Shown: positions 1 to 8,453 of the stretch, piece after piece
Numbering within the stretch: position 1 is the stretch's first letter
How the letters are laid out: each line of letters opens with the position of its first letter
DNA from: Roseofilum capinflatum BLCC-M114
Lineage (GTDB): Bacteria > Cyanobacteriota > Cyanobacteriia > Cyanobacteriales > Desertifilaceae
Assembly (NCBI RefSeq): GCF_030068505.1
Contig: NZ_JAQOSO010000032.1
Coordinates: 1 to 46,248, forward strand
Direction of reading: 5' to 3'
DNA: 46,248 bases
Position numbers and translations under genes: made by a program
Notes under the pieces: generated by a model
Databases searched by the model: none
Told to the model about the DNA's origin: nothing
The model's input: the letters and a program-made list of their open reading frames with translations, nothing else

Positions 1-93
1 AATGGGGAATGGGGAATGGGGAATGGGGAATGGGGAATGGGGAATGGGGAATAGGCAATAGGGGGGAAGGCAATAGGCAATAGGCAATAGGCT
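1..93. repeat. STRR heptanucleotide array (AATGGGG)n
   Basis: Seven perfect copies of AATGGGG fill bases 1-49. They decay into AATAGGC/AATAGGG variants up to about base 93. This is the short tandemly repeated repetitive (STRR) type known from filamentous cyanobacteria. The same heptamer in reverse complement closes the window at the right end. Confidence 0.9.
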
Positions 94-189
94 ATCCTCC
101 CCATCTCCCCACTTCCACTTGCTGGAATCCTAAAGAAAGAGTAAAGTTTCTTTAAGATTCCCTCACACACGCTCTGTTGATGATCAACT

Positions 190-1290
190 ATGCACAAATC
201 TAGCTTATTCTTGGCCACTCTATTGGTTTGGGGAGGTTTTCAGGGGGTTGCGCCCTCGACAGTCCAAGCCTCTGAAGGGGTAGAATGGATTGCCCAGCGA
301 TCGCCCAATAATGCCCAACTTGATGCCCTCTTAGAACAGGGGAATCAGTTTGTCGAAGCCAGAGATTATCCTAGGGCCATTCAAGTTTATCAACAAGCCC
401 TGCGATTAGATCCTCAAAATGCTCGTCTCTATTCCGGTATTGGCTACCTGCAATCGATGCAAGGGAATTTTGCCGAAGCTGCCCAAGCCTATCGCCAGGC
501 GGTGATATACGATCGCGAAAATGGAGATTTTTACTATGCCCTCGGCCATAGTTTAGCCAAGATTGGCGATAATGCCTCTGCCCAGATTGCTTATCAACAA
601 GCCATTCAGTTAGACCAAAGCAATTTGGAGGCCTATCTGGGTTTAGGGGTGGTGCAATGGCGACAGAATAATTTTGATGCTGCAAAACGAACCTATGAAC
701 AGGTACTTAGTGCCGATCCTCGGAATTTTCAAGCCCATGAGTTACTCGGAGCGATGTACCTCAAAGTAGGGGAACTCGATACGGCGATTCAACACCTGCG
801 ACAAGCGGAACAACTCAATCCTCGTTTGGGTAGTATTCAGGTCAAGTTAGCAAGTGCCTGGTTAGCTCGCGGTAATCTGGATTTGGGCCAAGAAGCTCTG
901 GAGAAAGCGGCTCAACTGGATTCCCAAAATCCGGTGATTTATATGACCATTGGTAAAATCCAAGAGAGTTTTGAGAATTGGCCGGAAGCCTATCAAGCCT
1001 ATCAACGGGCGGTATCCTTGGATCGGAATTTGGTAGATGCCTATCGAGCCATGGGGGATATTCTGATGCAACGGAATGATATCCTGTTGGCGATCGCTAC
1101 CTATCGTCAAGTGGTGCAATTGGCTCCCCAAAATCCTGAAGGGTATTATAAGTTGGCGTTGGCGCTGAAAGAGCGCGATCGCACTCAGGAAGCGCGTTCC
1201 TTTTTAGAGCGTGCCCTACAACTGTATCAGGTTGCCGGCGATCGCGAGGGCATCGACCAGGTGAAAGCTCTGATGGAGGAGTTAGATTGA
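190..1290 (+). CDS. Exported TPR-repeat protein
   Basis: This 366-residue protein begins with a signal peptide (about residues 1-27, hydrophobic core then VQAS). The rest is a run of tetratricopeptide repeats of about 34 residues. Repeat hallmarks recur regularly: A-Y at turn positions and D-P-x-N / D-x-x-N at repeat ends, for example LDPQNARLY near residue 73 and LAPQNPEGYY near 313. TPR solenoids act as protein-protein scaffolds; here one would act in the periplasm or thylakoid lumen. No enzymatic motif is visible. The gene stands alone: an STRR array lies upstream, and the convergent fic gene follows after about 90 bases. The partner cannot be told from the sequence. Confidence 0.85.
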   Translation: MHKSSLFLATLLVWGGFQGVAPSTVQASEGVEWIAQRSPNNAQLDALLEQGNQFVEARDYPRAIQVYQQALRLDPQNARLYSGIGYLQSMQGNFAEAAQAYRQAVIYDRENGDFYYALGHSLAKIGDNASAQIAYQQAIQLDQSNLEAYLGLGVVQWRQNNFDAAKRTYEQVLSADPRNFQAHELLGAMYLKVGELDTAIQHLRQAEQLNPRLGSIQVKLASAWLARGNLDLGQEALEKAAQLDSQNPVIYMTIGKIQESFENWPEAYQAYQRAVSLDRNLVDAYRAMGDILMQRNDILLAIATYRQVVQLAPQNPEGYYKLALALKERDRTQEARSFLERALQLYQVAGDREGIDQVKALMEELD

Positions 1291-1381
1291 TAATGAACAA
1301 TTAACAATTTTCATGTCGGCGACAGCCGAAACAATTAACAATGATTCATTTGTAGGGGCGATTTTTTTTTCACCCCTGCTT

Positions 1382-2848
1382 CTAAATGCTCTTATTCCAA
1401 TATTCCAAACCAGTCAAAATCATCTCTTCTAACCACTTCTGAAAACGTTCGATTAAGTTGTCTTGTGCATCTGCATAGGAAAATTGGAATGGAGAATCTG
1501 TCAAAGACTGAATATCGCTAATATTGCGCTCTCCTTCCTCCCCATTATCTCTATGGTAAGCACATGCTGTGCAGACCAGTAATCCTTGATATTCACGACC
1601 TAGAACATGAAAAGAGAGCAGAAGAGTCGTTGCTGCGCCTACATTGAGGACTAATTGTAGCCAACTGTGATAAGGGCGAAGATTGGCAAAATAATCCAAC
1701 TGTTTCGCGGTTTCTAAAACTTGGTAGCGATGGTAATCTGATCGAGGATCGCCAATGGGGGCAGCTACGGTAAAGACTGATGCATTATCGACCACATTTT
1801 GCAGCGATCGCCGAATTTCCTCCGCTATGGCTTGTAAGCGATTAGATGCCACATCAAAAAGAATTGAAGCAAAATGCTCTACTTTCTGACACCGCTCTTG
1901 CAAAGAAGCTGACTGATTCTGCTTTAACTTTTCGGCAATTGAAGCAATAATCACTTGGGTGCGTCTACCCTCAGATAGCACTTGTTCTGATAAACCCAGA
2001 CTTCTTAAAAAAGCTTGTTTTTGACTCTTCGCAAAGAGATTCACTAAACTTGACAAATTCCCCCGATCGCCCTCTTCCAACGCTGCAATGTAAACCGCAC
2101 GATCGTCACGGGTGAGAACCAAAGGAAACCAACTCGCTTGGATAAACACTAAACTCGCTAAACATCGAGCTACCCGACCATTTCCATCCTGAAAGGGATG
2201 AATTTGGGTAAAGCGATGATGTAACCAAGCGGCTTCAATTTCAGGAGGAATGTTTTCAGTGCTATGTTGATGATGCAGCGAGATCAGTCGATCCATTTCA
2301 GAAGCGACTTGTTCTGGGGGACAATATTCATGAACCGAACCATCGAGTCGTAGAGGATTATTCGGTTGACGTTTATAATCGCCTTGAATTAAGGAGACTT
2401 GAAATATTTGGTCGGTGAGTGTATCTAGGGCTTCTATACTGTCTTGACTTTGAGTTAACAGTTGATGGAGTTGCTTGATATAAAAAGTCGATAGGGTTCG
2501 TTGTCCCCCGACAAAATCAAATAACCCTTCGATCGCCGCTTCTTGATCTTTAATCAGCGAAATGACTTGTTTAACGGGGCGATCGGTCGAACCATGGGGA
2601 ATGAGGGCCTCATTAATTCCCTGCTCAATCAGTAGACGAGTAATCCCGCGATCGATGGTGTATAAACGCTCAATAATTCCGGTTTCGATCGCGATTTCTC
2701 GCCGCAGTTTGTCGTTAAATGTTTGAAATTCACCAGACTGACGCAATCGATCCGCTTGCTCGTTCCAAACGGTCACCAGGGGCGGTAATTCAGAACTGGC
2801 AAGGGTTTGCCAATTTAGGGGTAAGTCTTGGATCGGTTGCCAGGTCAT
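1382..2848 (-). CDS. Fic-domain protein (probable AMP transferase)
   Basis: This 488-residue protein carries the canonical Fic core HPFQDGNGRVAR at residues 217-228. Fic enzymes use the motif histidine to move AMP or a related group from a nucleotide to a target protein. Residues 56-61 (TGIIER) resemble the class II inhibitory-helix motif (S/T)xxxE(G/N), but Arg replaces Gly/Asn, so autoinhibition is plausible and unproven. About 200 residues after the Fic core have no motif I recognise; a short Cys-rich stretch (LLVCTACAY) lies near residue 430. The ATG overlaps the ispD stop as ATGA, so the two genes are probably translationally coupled. The target is unknown. Confidence 0.9.
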   Translation of the reverse strand: MTWQPIQDLPLNWQTLASSELPPLVTVWNEQADRLRQSGEFQTFNDKLRREIAIETGIIERLYTIDRGITRLLIEQGINEALIPHGSTDRPVKQVISLIKDQEAAIEGLFDFVGGQRTLSTFYIKQLHQLLTQSQDSIEALDTLTDQIFQVSLIQGDYKRQPNNPLRLDGSVHEYCPPEQVASEMDRLISLHHQHSTENIPPEIEAAWLHHRFTQIHPFQDGNGRVARCLASLVFIQASWFPLVLTRDDRAVYIAALEEGDRGNLSSLVNLFAKSQKQAFLRSLGLSEQVLSEGRRTQVIIASIAEKLKQNQSASLQERCQKVEHFASILFDVASNRLQAIAEEIRRSLQNVVDNASVFTVAAPIGDPRSDYHRYQVLETAKQLDYFANLRPYHSWLQLVLNVGAATTLLLSFHVLGREYQGLLVCTACAYHRDNGEEGERNISDIQSLTDSPFQFSYADAQDNLIERFQKWLEEMILTGLEYWNKSI

Positions 2849-3525
2849 GCTCGCTGTTGCAGAATGCGTTCGGCGATCGCCAAATCAATGGGAGTGGTAA
2901 CCTTAATATTGGTTTCTTCTCCCCTCACAATTTTTACCGGTAACTGGCATTGCTCAAATAAGGCGGCATCATCGGTGACTTCCCAGCCATTAGCGCGTCC
3001 CTTCTCATGGCACGCTTTAATCGCTTCTACCGCAAAGCCTTGGGGAGTTTGGGCGGCCCAAAGATCGGCACGGTTAGGGGTACTTTCGATCCAGCCCTCG
3101 CCATTGACCACCTTAATGGTATCTTTGACGGGGATAGCGGCAATTAATCCTTGGCACTCTTGAAGGGCGATCGCGCACCGGTCAAATAAATCCGGAGTCG
3201 CCAAACACCGGGCCCCATCATGGATCAACACCCCTTTAGCGCCCTCTGGCAGCGCCTGTAAGCCGTTGTAAACCGATTCTTGGCGCGTTGAACCCCCCAC
3301 AATCAAATGGACGGGTTTTTGCAAGCCTAAGCCGCCGATAATCTCCTCGAAGGCCGGAAAATCCGTCGGTTGTCCCATAATCCCCACCCATGCCACCGTT
3401 TCAGCCGCTTCCGTTGCTCGTAGCGTCCAAGCCAGCAAAGGATCGCCCAATACGTTCAACAGCATTTTATTGCGATCGCTCCCCATCCGCTTCCCCATCC
3501 CTGCTGCTGGAATCAATACATGCAT
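2845..3525 (-). CDS. ispD: 2-C-methyl-D-erythritol 4-phosphate cytidylyltransferase
   Basis: IspD joins CTP and methylerythritol phosphate in the cytosolic MEP isoprenoid pathway, which feeds carotenoid, phytol and quinone synthesis. The nucleotide-binding start IPAAGMGKRMG lies at residues 4-14. The conserved core motifs HDGARC, IPVKDTIK and TPNRADLWAAQTPQGF follow, then VTDDAALFE near the C-terminus. The length of about 226 residues is normal. I chose the ATG giving MHVLIPAAG; an in-frame TTG four codons upstream is possible but unlike the family. It is the upstream member of an overlapping pair with fic. Confidence 0.95.
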   Translation of the reverse strand: MHVLIPAAGMGKRMGSDRNKMLLNVLGDPLLAWTLRATEAAETVAWVGIMGQPTDFPAFEEIIGGLGLQKPVHLIVGGSTRQESVYNGLQALPEGAKGVLIHDGARCLATPDLFDRCAIALQECQGLIAAIPVKDTIKVVNGEGWIESTPNRADLWAAQTPQGFAVEAIKACHEKGRANGWEVTDDAALFEQCQLPVKIVRGEETNIKVTTPIDLAIAERILQQRA

Positions 3526-3648
3526 AATCGTTATCAATTAGAAATTAAAAATGGGTCGGTAGGGGCGGGTTAACTCATAACTAGAATACACACCAGCCCA
3601 GTAAACTCGCCTTCTTCCTTTGTCTCCCCATAGTTTACCATCCTAATA

Positions 3649-3993
3649 TTAGCGATCGCCATATTCATAACCGTCTTCATAGCCTTTAACATAGCCTTCT
3701 GCCCATCCTTGGATCAGGGGACGGGGGTTAGTGTTCATCAGCATTTGATAATTATTTTGGTTGGGTTGGTTCGCTGTTCTGGCAGCTAAACCCGCTTCAA
3801 AACCTTCGTTGAAGCCTTCATTAAAGCCTTGATAATACTCGGCATTTCTGGGGCGAGTATCCATAGTTTCTAGTTGGGCGCGGATCGTTTCTGGAGAAAA
3901 TGGGTTGTCTGAGGGAAGGGTTTGAGCCTTAAGAGGTAGGTAGGGGATTAAACTCAACAATAAGGTAGTCATTGATAGAATTTGGTATTTCAT
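3649..3993 (-). CDS. Small exported protein with Gly-Phe/Glu repeats
   Basis: This 114-residue protein has a clear signal peptide (about residues 1-23, ending LPLKA before QTLPS). The mature part contains YYQGFNEGFNEGFEAGLAAR and, near the C-terminus, GYVKGYEDGYEYG. These are four-residue periodic G-(F/Y) motifs, which form glycine-zipper-like or aromatic helical surfaces. I do not recognise a family and assign no function. It appears monocistronic: ispD is transcribed away beyond a gap of about 120 bases, and about 250 bases of non-coding DNA follow on the other side. Confidence 0.6.
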   Translation of the reverse strand: MKYQILSMTTLLLSLIPYLPLKAQTLPSDNPFSPETIRAQLETMDTRPRNAEYYQGFNEGFNEGFEAGLAARTANQPNQNNYQMLMNTNPRPLIQGWAEGYVKGYEDGYEYGDR

Positions 3994-4245
3994 AACCCTG
4001 ATACTCCGGTAAACTTGATATCTTTACTTTCACCGGATTGGGTATGAAGGGGGGCACAGATCGTGCCACTTTTAACGCAGGCGCAAGTGGACAGGGGGTA
4101 GAGGGTTCTGGACAGACGGATTTAGGCGATCGCCTTCAGGACAGTTGCACGACTGGCGATCGAGGCTTTGTCTTATTCCTAGTCTCTCCCCCTACTGGGT
4201 AACCTATGCCTATTGCCTAGCTGTCTGGGTTAGTCCACTAGACCT

Positions 4246-5247
4246 TTAATCTTCAATCAACAGGGCAATTTTGCCCATCATTGAGCCTTTCTCTAATAGC
4301 TCATGGGCGGCTGCCGCATCTCTGAGAGCAAAGGTGGTTCCTAAATGGATTTTCAGGTCTCCCCGGTCAATTAAACGGGCGCACTGCTGGAGAATTTTAG
4401 CTTGATCTTGTTGGGCAGAGACCAGACCTTGCACCATGGGGGTGAGCATTAATTCTAAGCTAATGCTGAGGTTTCGGTCTCTGGCAATTTTCCAATTGGT
4501 CTCAGCAGCCGGAGACAGAATAGTGACCAGATTGCCATAGACGCGAACAGCCGGAAAAGTTTGGGCAAAGGTCGATCCGCCTACGGTATCGAAAGCAACG
4601 TCAACCCCTTCCCCCGATGTCCAGTTGAGGGTTTCTTGAACAAAGTCCGTATCTTTGTAAAAGATGGCTTGGTCTGCTCCCAAAGATTGCACAAAGTCCG
4701 CTTTTTCTACGGAACCGACTGTGGTGCAAACCGATGCCCCTTGCAGGGTTGCCAATTGTATGGCGACGTGACCGACTCCACCCGCACCCGCGTGGATGAG
4801 GGCGGTTTGCCCCGGTTGTAGCCGGGCCCGGTCATAGAGAGATTCCCAGGCAGTAATTAGCACCAAGGGAGCGGCGGCAGCTTCGGCAAAGCTGAGGGAG
4901 GTGGGTTTGTGGGCCACAAACCGTTCGTCAACGGTGGCATATTGGGCGTAGTTGCCTGGATGGCCACCGAGTCCGGCGTTGCAAAAGTAGACGGCATCGC
5001 CCACTTTGAAGTTTTGTACCCCTGAGCCGATCGCCTCCACAATGCCTGCCCCATCACAGCCGAGAATGGCGGGCATTTGATCGGGATACAAGGTTCCTCG
5101 GTTCCGCAGCTTGGTGTCAATGGGGTTGACTCCGGCAGCTTTGAGATGAACGAGTAGTTCCCGGTTTCCTTCGAGTTTAGGGTCGGGGACATCCTGGAGT
5201 TGTAGCACGTTTGGCCCTCCAGGAGCCGTCATGACAATAGCTTTCAT
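4246..5247 (-). CDS. Zinc-independent alcohol dehydrogenase / NADPH:quinone oxidoreductase family
   Basis: This is a medium-chain dehydrogenase/reductase of about 333 residues. Visible features are a GroES-like N-terminal half (LLVHLKAAGVNPIDTKLRNRG), the quinone-oxidoreductase signature GCDGAGIVEAIG, and the Rossmann NADPH motif HAGAGGVGHVAIQLA. The catalytic-zinc cysteine and histidine ligands are not evident, which fits the quinone reductase branch reducing quinones or enals with NADPH. I chose the ATG at 5247 because a GGAGG ribosome site sits five bases upstream; an upstream GTG lies inside that site's spacing. The gene follows comB by 16 bases on the same strand, so they likely share a transcript. 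Confidence 0.88.
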   Translation of the reverse strand: MKAIVMTAPGGPNVLQLQDVPDPKLEGNRELLVHLKAAGVNPIDTKLRNRGTLYPDQMPAILGCDGAGIVEAIGSGVQNFKVGDAVYFCNAGLGGHPGNYAQYATVDERFVAHKPTSLSFAEAAAAPLVLITAWESLYDRARLQPGQTALIHAGAGGVGHVAIQLATLQGASVCTTVGSVEKADFVQSLGADQAIFYKDTDFVQETLNWTSGEGVDVAFDTVGGSTFAQTFPAVRVYGNLVTILSPAAETNWKIARDRNLSISLELMLTPMVQGLVSAQQDQAKILQQCARLIDRGDLKIHLGTTFALRDAAAAHELLEKGSMMGKIALLIED

Positions 5248-5263
5248 CAGCACCTCCGAATAA

Positions 5264-6001
5264 TTAACGATGGGAAACTAAAACTCCAGGTTCTTTCTGA
5301 ATGGGTAAAACATAGAGACTATCGAGTTGGGCGCAATACTCAAGATCCGCCGTACCATTTAAGCCCAGTAAACGTTTGCCATGACTGGCTTGTTGCAGCA
5401 GATCGACTAATTGTTCTTGCCATTGGCGATAGAGGGCAACAGCAGCGATTACTTCGTCGTTGACTTCGGAGATGGGAGAAGAAAGGGTAAATTCTGTTAA
5501 TAGACTATGGGCGATCGCTCCCGCACAAACTGTATCTTCTAGGGAGAATTTCCCTTCCCATCCCGATCCCACGATCCAGATGCTCTCCGGTTGGTGGCTG
5601 GTAATATAATTAACGACAGATTGACGATTAATCAAGGCTCCAGTAAGGACGGTTTTAGCTGCTTCTACCCGTTGCAGAGCGCGAGTCCCATTGGTTGTAC
5701 TCATAAAAATACGCTTCCCTTGGACAACCTCTGGAGTACAACTTAAGGGAGAGTTCCCCAAGTCACATCCTTCAACCTTTGCTCCCCCTCGTTCTCCAAA
5801 CCGGAGACGCTGTTCTTGGGGCCATTCAGCACTGACATCCATCAGTTTTTGGATATCGCTAAAGACTTGCACCGCTTCTGCCCCAGCGTGGAGGGCAGTG
5901 GCAATGGTAGTTGTCGCTCGCAGGACATCTACGGCGATCGCACATTCGGGTAAATGATCCGTGGGGGTTAATTCGGGCGTATGGTAAACAAAGAGTTTCA
6001 C
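5264..6001 (-). CDS. comB: 2-phosphosulfolactate phosphatase family protein (ComB)
   Basis: This 245-residue protein is a full-length ComB-family phosphatase. Typical segments are the N-terminal [23 protein letters not shown] near residue 70, the CDLGNSP motif, and STTNGTRAL near residue 100. In methanogens ComB removes phosphate from 2-phosphosulfolactate during coenzyme M synthesis. Cyanobacteria make no coenzyme M, so the physiological substrate here is uncertain. The gene is the upstream member of a two-gene unit with the quinone-oxidoreductase-like gene. The assignment to family is strong; the reaction is inferred from the family. Confidence 0.9.
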   Translation of the reverse strand: MKLFVYHTPELTPTDHLPECAIAVDVLRATTTIATALHAGAEAVQVFSDIQKLMDVSAEWPQEQRLRFGERGGAKVEGCDLGNSPLSCTPEVVQGKRIFMSTTNGTRALQRVEAAKTVLTGALINRQSVVNYITSHQPESIWIVGSGWEGKFSLEDTVCAGAIAHSLLTEFTLSSPISEVNDEVIAAVALYRQWQEQLVDLLQQASHGKRLLGLNGTADLEYCAQLDSLYVLPIQKEPGVLVSHR

Positions 6002-6172
6002 AACCTAACCTGGAGTTTTGAGTAACAATCAACATCTCATTTTAGGATTGTTTGAACCTTTCCGCTCTTGAGAGGCGGCAATAATCTGATTCTTTGCTCT
6101 AGATACAGCCTACATACAGGACTAATGGGTGTATCTAGATAGCTAGGGATACCCAACGGTGCGTGTCTTTTA

Positions 6173-6199
6173 AGATAGAGTTATCAGTAATCTCTATCT
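6173..6199. promoter_or_regulatory. Inverted repeat upstream of xisH
   Basis: An 8-bp perfect inverted repeat, AGATAGAG and CTCTATCT, is separated by 11 bases and ends about 21 bases before the xisH ATG. Its position near the start would suit an operator or a 5' leader hairpin. No regulator is known from the sequence. Confidence 0.4.
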
Positions 6200-6220
6200 A
6201 GTACACTTAATCATACATTC

Positions 6221-6637
6221 ATGCCTGCTAAAGATTTCTTTCATCAAGCTGTACGCCATGCCTTAGAAAAAGAAGGATGGATAATCACCCACGACCCTCT
6301 GATGCTAAGATACGACCTTGGTAAACTTTATGTTGATCTGGGTGCAGAAAAAATCCTAACCGCAGAACGAGAAGGGCAGAAAATTGCCGTGGAAATCAAA
6401 AGCTTTATTCAAAACTCTACGATTTCCGAATTTTATACAGCGGTTGGGCAATTTATCACTTACCGTACTCTCCTACACAAGCAATACCCAGAATATAATC
6501 TTTATCTCGCTATCTCTCTAGATACTTACACTTCTTTTTTTGCCATAGAGGTAGTCCAGGAGATTATCGACGCTCAACAGTTAAAACTAATCATCTATGA
6601 AGCTCAAAAGGAGAGCATCAACCGATGGATACCCTAA
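6221..6637 (+). CDS. xisH: XisH family protein
   Basis: This 138-residue protein matches the XisH family (MPAKDFFHQAVRHALEKEGW start). XisH was named as a factor controlling fdxN-element excision in heterocyst-forming Anabaena, but homologues occur widely in cyanobacteria without that element. The pattern VDLGAEK...VAVEIKSF (about residues 38-67) has the D...E-x-K spacing of PD-(D/E)XK nuclease folds, so a nuclease-like role is possible. It overlaps xisI by 13 bases, the usual xisHI arrangement. No excisable element or xisF recombinase is visible nearby. Confidence 0.93.
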   Translation: MPAKDFFHQAVRHALEKEGWIITHDPLMLRYDLGKLYVDLGAEKILTAEREGQKIAVEIKSFIQNSTISEFYTAVGQFITYRTLLHKQYPEYNLYLAISLDTYTSFFAIEVVQEIIDAQQLKLIIYEAQKESINRWIP

Positions 6638-6963
6638 ACCACTATCGCCAAATTATTCAGCAACTCCTAGAAGACTATGCTTGTTTAAGCGCCGATAGTC
6701 AAGACGGAGTGGAAACCCAATTGATTTTTGATCCGGCCAGAGATCATTACCAGCTTTTTCATGTGGGCTGGATAGGAGATTACCGAATTTATGGCTCGAT
6801 CTTACACTTTGATATTAAAGACGGGAAAATTTGGATACAGCACAATGGCACAGAACAGGATATTGGCCAAGACTTGCAAAATAGGGGAGTGCCCAAAACA
6901 GATATTGTTATTGGTTTCCATACGCCATTTAAGCGACAGTTTACCGAATATTCTGTAAGCTGA
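6625..6963 (+). CDS. xisI: XisI family protein
   Basis: This 112-residue protein is the standard partner of XisH. Recognisable family segments are the start MDTLNHYRQIIQQLLEDYA, the central DHYQLFHVGW and HFDIKDGKIWIQ, and the C-terminal GVPKTDIVIGFH. The two genes overlap by 13 bases, implying coupled translation and probably a complex. The biochemical function is not established even for the Anabaena protein. A short hairpin (CTAGCG / CGCTAG, 7009-7025) lies about 45 bases beyond the stop. Confidence 0.93.
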   Translation: MDTLNHYRQIIQQLLEDYACLSADSQDGVETQLIFDPARDHYQLFHVGWIGDYRIYGSILHFDIKDGKIWIQHNGTEQDIGQDLQNRGVPKTDIVIGFHTPFKRQFTEYSVS

Positions 6964-7062
6964 AGGGTGATTAACGAGAAAGCAATTGTAAACTGGGATG
7001 AAACCCCTCTAGCGATAAGCGCTAGGGAATAGGGAATACGATGGTGGTCTGTAGGAGTGTAT

Positions 7063-8391
7063 ATGTTAAGTTGGTTCGTTCTGCTCTTGTTTGCGTTCGA
7101 TGGTCTGCTGTGGGCAGAGTGGATGAATACAGTGGATCGGTTGAGTTGGTTGAGTTTAGGCTGGGGATTGCTGGCGATCGCCGCAGTGGAGTGTGTGCGC
7201 GATGTCTATCATGCTTTCTGCCATGCTTGGAAACCTCTCTATCGCTTGCATGTTTGGCATCATCGGGTGTTTCGCCCCGATTTAACCCCGGTCAATGCAG
7301 AGATTTATCAAAAGGCCCATTGGTACAATGATGTGCCCGAAAGTGTGGTGATGATCCTCTCGGCCAGCTTAGGGTCTGCCATAGCTGTATACTTCAACGA
7401 TCAACTTTGGGGAACGGGAGCAGCCATCATTTATTCTGTTACATTTCTCTTGACTGCCATGGGACGAGGATGGGGGGTTCCGGGAATGGAGGAGTGGACA
7501 GACTCAACCCATCGTCCGGGGGCGTTTGATGCCATTCCGAGCCAGGGAATGGTCAATCGTAGTTATCATTGGCGACATCATTTTGATAATCAGAATGCTT
7601 ATTTTTGTGGCACGTTTACCTTGGTGGATCGAATTATGGGAACAGCTTTATCTTTGAAAGGGAAAACGGTAGCGGTAACCGGTGCGTCTGGAACGTTGGG
7701 GCGATCGCTCCTTTATCAGTTACATCTACAGGGTGCAAAACCGATCGCCCTCACGTCTGGCGATCGCCCGATTCAGATTACCGTTGACGATCGAGCAGTG
7801 GAGATCCCCACGGTTTCTTGGCAAGTGGGTAAAGAGTCGGAACTCGAAGAGCAATTCAACTCGATTGATATTCTGATTCTCAATCATGGGATTAACGTCC
7901 ATGGCGATCGCACGGCAGAGGCGATCGAAACATCCTACCAAGTTAACGCCTTTTCCACTTGGCGCTTCATGGAACTCTTCCTCAAAACCATTCACAGCAA
8001 CCGGGATATGGCCTGTAAAGAAGTTTGGGTCAATACCTCAGAAGCCGAAGTTTCCCCCGCCTTTAGCCCCTTATATGAACTCACCAAGCGCACCATCGGC
8101 GATTTAGTCACCCTGCGCCGTCTGGATGCTCCTTGTATTGTCCGCAAACTGATTTTAGGGCCGTTTAAGAGCAATTTGAATCCCATTGGAGTATTATCGG
8201 CTAATTGGGTGGCCGAGCAAATTATTCATCAAGCCAAAGCCGATAGTCGCAACATTATTGTCACCATTAACCCGCTCACCTTTTTAGCCTTTCCGATTAA
8301 GGAATGGTGCAATTCCTTATATTTCCAATTCTTTAGTCAAAAAGCGTCTGATCTCAGTCCAGACCCAGAAACAGAGCAACAAGGGATCTAG
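7063..8391 (+). CDS. Bifunctional sterol desaturase / short-chain dehydrogenase
   Basis: This 442-residue fusion has two parts. Residues 1 to about 195 form a membrane fatty-acid-hydroxylase/sterol-desaturase-like domain with hydrophobic helices and the histidine clusters HAFCH, HVWHHRVF and YHWRHHF, which would bind a di-iron centre. Residues from about 196 form an NAD(P)-binding short-chain dehydrogenase domain with TGASGTLGR and a YELTK version of the YxxxK catalytic motif. The natural substrate is unknown; a membrane lipid or isoprenoid oxidation-reduction is likely. I chose the ATG at 7063 because TAGGAG sits five bases upstream; the GTG at 7057 overlaps that ribosome site. Confidence 0.85.
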   Translation: MLSWFVLLLFAFDGLLWAEWMNTVDRLSWLSLGWGLLAIAAVECVRDVYHAFCHAWKPLYRLHVWHHRVFRPDLTPVNAEIYQKAHWYNDVPESVVMILSASLGSAIAVYFNDQLWGTGAAIIYSVTFLLTAMGRGWGVPGMEEWTDSTHRPGAFDAIPSQGMVNRSYHWRHHFDNQNAYFCGTFTLVDRIMGTALSLKGKTVAVTGASGTLGRSLLYQLHLQGAKPIALTSGDRPIQITVDDRAVEIPTVSWQVGKESELEEQFNSIDILILNHGINVHGDRTAEAIETSYQVNAFSTWRFMELFLKTIHSNRDMACKEVWVNTSEAEVSPAFSPLYELTKRTIGDLVTLRRLDAPCIVRKLILGPFKSNLNPIGVLSANWVAEQIIHQAKADSRNIIVTINPLTFLAFPIKEWCNSLYFQFFSQKASDLSPDPETEQQGI

Positions 8392-8453
8392 AGGAATAGG
8401 GAGAGGTTTACAATCAATTCTTTAGTCCTTTTCTGTTCCCGATTTCCCTGACT

